From: Flavivirga algicola
Lineage (GTDB): Bacteria > Bacteroidota > Bacteroidia > Flavobacteriales > Flavobacteriaceae
Direction: 5' to 3'
Length of the DNA stretch: 64,000 nt
Assembly (NCBI RefSeq): GCF_012910715.1
Contig: NZ_JABBHF010000004.1
Location: 248,001 to 312,000 of the forward strand
In this document: positions 62,425 through 64,000 of the stretch, piece after piece
How the letters are laid out: each line of letters opens with the position of its first letter
Position numbering within the stretch: position 1 is the stretch's first letter
Notes under the pieces: model-generated
Database searches by the model: none
Seen by the model: the letters and a program-made list of their open reading frames with translations, nothing else
Told to the model about the DNA's origin: nothing
Made by a program: the position numbers and the translations under genes

Positions 62425-63753
62425 ATGAATATTACAAGAGAAAACGTTGATGCATTAAATGCTGTTGTAAAAGTAGATATCGCTAAAGAGGACTATAGCG
62501 AAAAAGTTGAAAAAATCTTAGCAGACTATCGTAAGACAGCAAATATTCCTGGTTTTAGGAAGGGACATGTGCCAATGGGTATGGTAAAAAAACAATACGG
62601 AAAGGCTGTTTTGGTAGATGAGGTTAACAAGCTATTGCAAGATGCTTTAAACAAATACCTTACAGAAGAAAAACTAGATGTTTTAGGACAACCTTTACCA
62701 AGACCACAAGATGATATAAACTGGGATGCCGATGGGTTTTCTTTTGAATTTGAATTAGGTTTAGCACCAGAATTTGAAGTAAAATTAAAAGGTAAAAAAG
62801 CCATTACACAGTACAATATCATTGCTGATGATAAAATGATTGATGAGCAAATTGAACGTATTCAAAAACAATACGGAAAGTTAGTGTCTCAGGATGTTGT
62901 TGTAAAAGACAGTGAAATTACAGGTGTTTATAAAAACGAAGAAAAAGAAATAGAGAATACAGTAACTTTAACTTTAGATAAATTTAAAGGAAAAGCAACT
63001 GAGAAGAAATTCATAGGGGCTAAAGAAGGAGATGTCATTACCTTGAAAACTAAAGGGCTTTATGATGATGAGCACGAATTAATGCATGCTTTAAAGTTAG
63101 GCCATGACGAAGTACATGGTTTAGATATCGAAGTAAACTTTACAATTACTGAAATTAATGAACGTGAGTTGGCGGATTTAGATCAGGAGTTGTTTGACAA
63201 GCTTTTTGGTAAAGATACTGTTAAAACAGTTACCGAATTAAAAGCGAAGATAAAAGAAGATGCTGAAAAGCAATTTGAGCAGCAAGCAGATCAAAAGCTT
63301 TTAAATGATATTACCGAATATTTAGTTGAAAATACGAAGTTTGATCTACCTGCCGAATTTTTAACAAAGTGGATGCAAACTGCTGGAGAAAAAGAAATGG
63401 ATGAAGTGCAGGCAAGAGAAGAATATGAAAAATCTGAAAAAAGTTTACGTTATCAATTAATTGAAGGAAAGCTTATTACAGATCATGATGTTCAGGTTAC
63501 TCTGGATGATATTAAAAATCATGCAAGAGAAATGATCAAAGGACAAATGGCTCAATTTGGTCAGATGAATCCTTCAGATAAAGAGTTAGACGATATCGTT
63601 GCACGTGTGTTGTCAAACCAAGATGAGGCTCGTAGAATTTCAGAGCAATTAATTAGCCAAAAATTATTAGCAGTTTACAAAGAAAAAGCAAACATTAAGG
63701 TTAAAGAATTGAGTTACGAAAAGTTCGTAAAAGAAGTTTACGGTGACAAATAA
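62425..63753 (+). CDS. tig: Trigger factor
   Basis: 442 residues. Trigger factor is the ribosome-bound chaperone for nascent chains. The ribosome-binding loop is GFRKGHVPMGMVKKQYG (about 42-58). The central PPIase-like region (about 150-250) lacks the clear FKBP motif, as is usual in Bacteroidota, so isomerase activity is doubtful. The C-terminal helical arm (about 260-442) forms the substrate-holding cavity. Its own consensus promoter lies upstream and a terminator downstream. clpP follows, the common order. Confidence 0.95.
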   Translation: MNITRENVDALNAVVKVDIAKEDYSEKVEKILADYRKTANIPGFRKGHVPMGMVKKQYGKAVLVDEVNKLLQDALNKYLTEEKLDVLGQPLPRPQDDINWDADGFSFEFELGLAPEFEVKLKGKKAITQYNIIADDKMIDEQIERIQKQYGKLVSQDVVVKDSEITGVYKNEEKEIENTVTLTLDKFKGKATEKKFIGAKEGDVITLKTKGLYDDEHELMHALKLGHDEVHGLDIEVNFTITEINERELADLDQELFDKLFGKDTVKTVTELKAKIKEDAEKQFEQQADQKLLNDITEYLVENTKFDLPAEFLTKWMQTAGEKEMDEVQAREEYEKSEKSLRYQLIEGKLITDHDVQVTLDDIKNHAREMIKGQMAQFGQMNPSDKELDDIVARVLSNQDEARRISEQLISQKLLAVYKEKANIKVKELSYEKFVKEVYGDK

Positions 63754-63778
63754 GTAAAGAATAATTCCTTATATTTAG

Positions 63779-63810
63779 ACGCTTAAATCTTCTGATTTAA
63801 GCGTTTTTTA
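63779..63810 (+). terminator. Rho-independent terminator after tig
   Basis: Inverted repeat ACGCTTAAATC / GATTTAAGCGT (63779-63789 and 63794-63804) with loop TTCT and a T-run after it. Confidence 0.88.
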
Positions 63811-63895
63811 TTCAAAAAAGGAATTTTTTAAAATAGATTTTTATGCCATTTGAATGTGTATCAGGCAATTAATCAAATAAAATATTAAAAAAACT

Positions 63896-64000
63896 ATGGA
63901 TTACGCAAAAGAATTTGAAAAATTCGCGATAAAAGATCAAGGCATTAGCAGTGCATACTATAATAAAATTATAAGTAGTATGTATCCAACAGGCTTAACA
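63896..64000 (+). CDS. clpP: ATP-dependent Clp protease proteolytic subunit (3' end outside window)
   Basis: Only the first 35 codons are visible. MDYAKEFEKFAIKDQGISSA followed by YYNKIISSMYPTGLT matches the N-terminal leader of flavobacterial ClpP proteins (MDYGKEFEKFA...GIS...YYxKI(V/I)SSM). ClpP is the barrel protease that degrades proteins delivered by ClpX or ClpC. The position right after tig, with clpX expected downstream, supports this. The active-site residues lie beyond the window, so the call rests on the leader and gene order. Confidence 0.8.
   Translation, partial: MDYAKEFEKFAIKDQGISSAYYNKIISSMYPTGLT

Noticed and set aside
1-64000. CRISPR arrays, tRNA and rRNA genes
   Set aside because: No regularly spaced direct repeats, cloverleaf patterns or conserved rRNA words were recognised on either strand by reading; a dedicated scan was not possible.

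Overview
This 64 kb window is chromosomal DNA from a low-GC member of the Bacteroidota, almost certainly family Flavobacteriaceae. The evidence is the type IX secretion and gliding genes (SprA, RemB, two PorP/SprF-like proteins, a T9SS type B C-terminal domain), Bacteroidota-type promoters (TTTG, 19 bases, TAnnTTTG), A-rich start regions with little Shine-Dalgarno signal, and familiar flavobacterial gene orders: maeB-ruvA-sprA-gcvH, pdxJ / CBS / nadK / DUF6089-uppS-bamA-ompH-ompH / murI, and tig-clpP. The genus cannot be fixed from the sequence; a marine relative of Algibacter or Formosa is only a guess.

Layout. 1-4.7 kb: a T9SS cassette with the end of a giant Ig-repeat adhesin, a PorP/SprF protein and an OmpA/PD40 protein. 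4.9-12.3 kb: ruvB, a cytochrome P450, queG, a secreted unknown, the malic enzyme-PTA fusion and ruvA. 12.3-24.5 kb: the giant T9SS translocon gene sprA, gcvH, a VanZ-like gene, two tandem tonB paralogues and remB, whose N-terminus looks like the same TonB module. 24.7-30.3 kb: respiratory assembly genes, namely heme O synthase, two cytochrome oxidase subunit III proteins, a subunit IV-like protein, a cysteine-free SCO-like protein, a canonical SCO protein, DUF420 and a tiny CxxC membrane protein. 30.4-36.1 kb: a complete MacAB-TolC-type efflux operon. 36.2-41.6 kb: tsaB, then on the minus strand MscS, DUF1304, a DUF255 thioredoxin-like lipoprotein, dodecin and a double-N-domain NfuA-like protein. 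41.7-48.7 kb: an orphan PorP/SprF protein, a vWA lipoprotein, a kinase / DUF4349 / LytTR signalling operon and a gamma carbonic anhydrase. 48.7-51.3 kb: an AT-rich accessory island. 51.3-60.1 kb: the minus-strand cell-envelope block. 60.3-64 kb: pdxJ, an alpha/beta hydrolase, a small membrane protein, tig and the first codons of clpP.

Most of the window is core genome. The best candidate for an under-described system is the island at about 49.0-51.3 kb. It encodes an NVEALA-like precursor peptide with a cysteine-containing tail, a BF3164-like beta-propeller lipoprotein and a CxxC thioredoxin-like lipoprotein. It also has a 23-base palindrome upstream, a 40-base tandem duplication at the 3' end of the peptide gene and a hairpin terminator between the peptide and the lipoproteins. 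Other points of interest are the cysteine-free SCO-like protein, the TonB-like domain in RemB, a 45-base in-frame repeat insertion in the sprA leader, a MITE-like element with long inverted repeats, and many degenerate short palindromic repeats between genes.

No rRNA, tRNA, CRISPR array, integrase or transposase gene was recognised.
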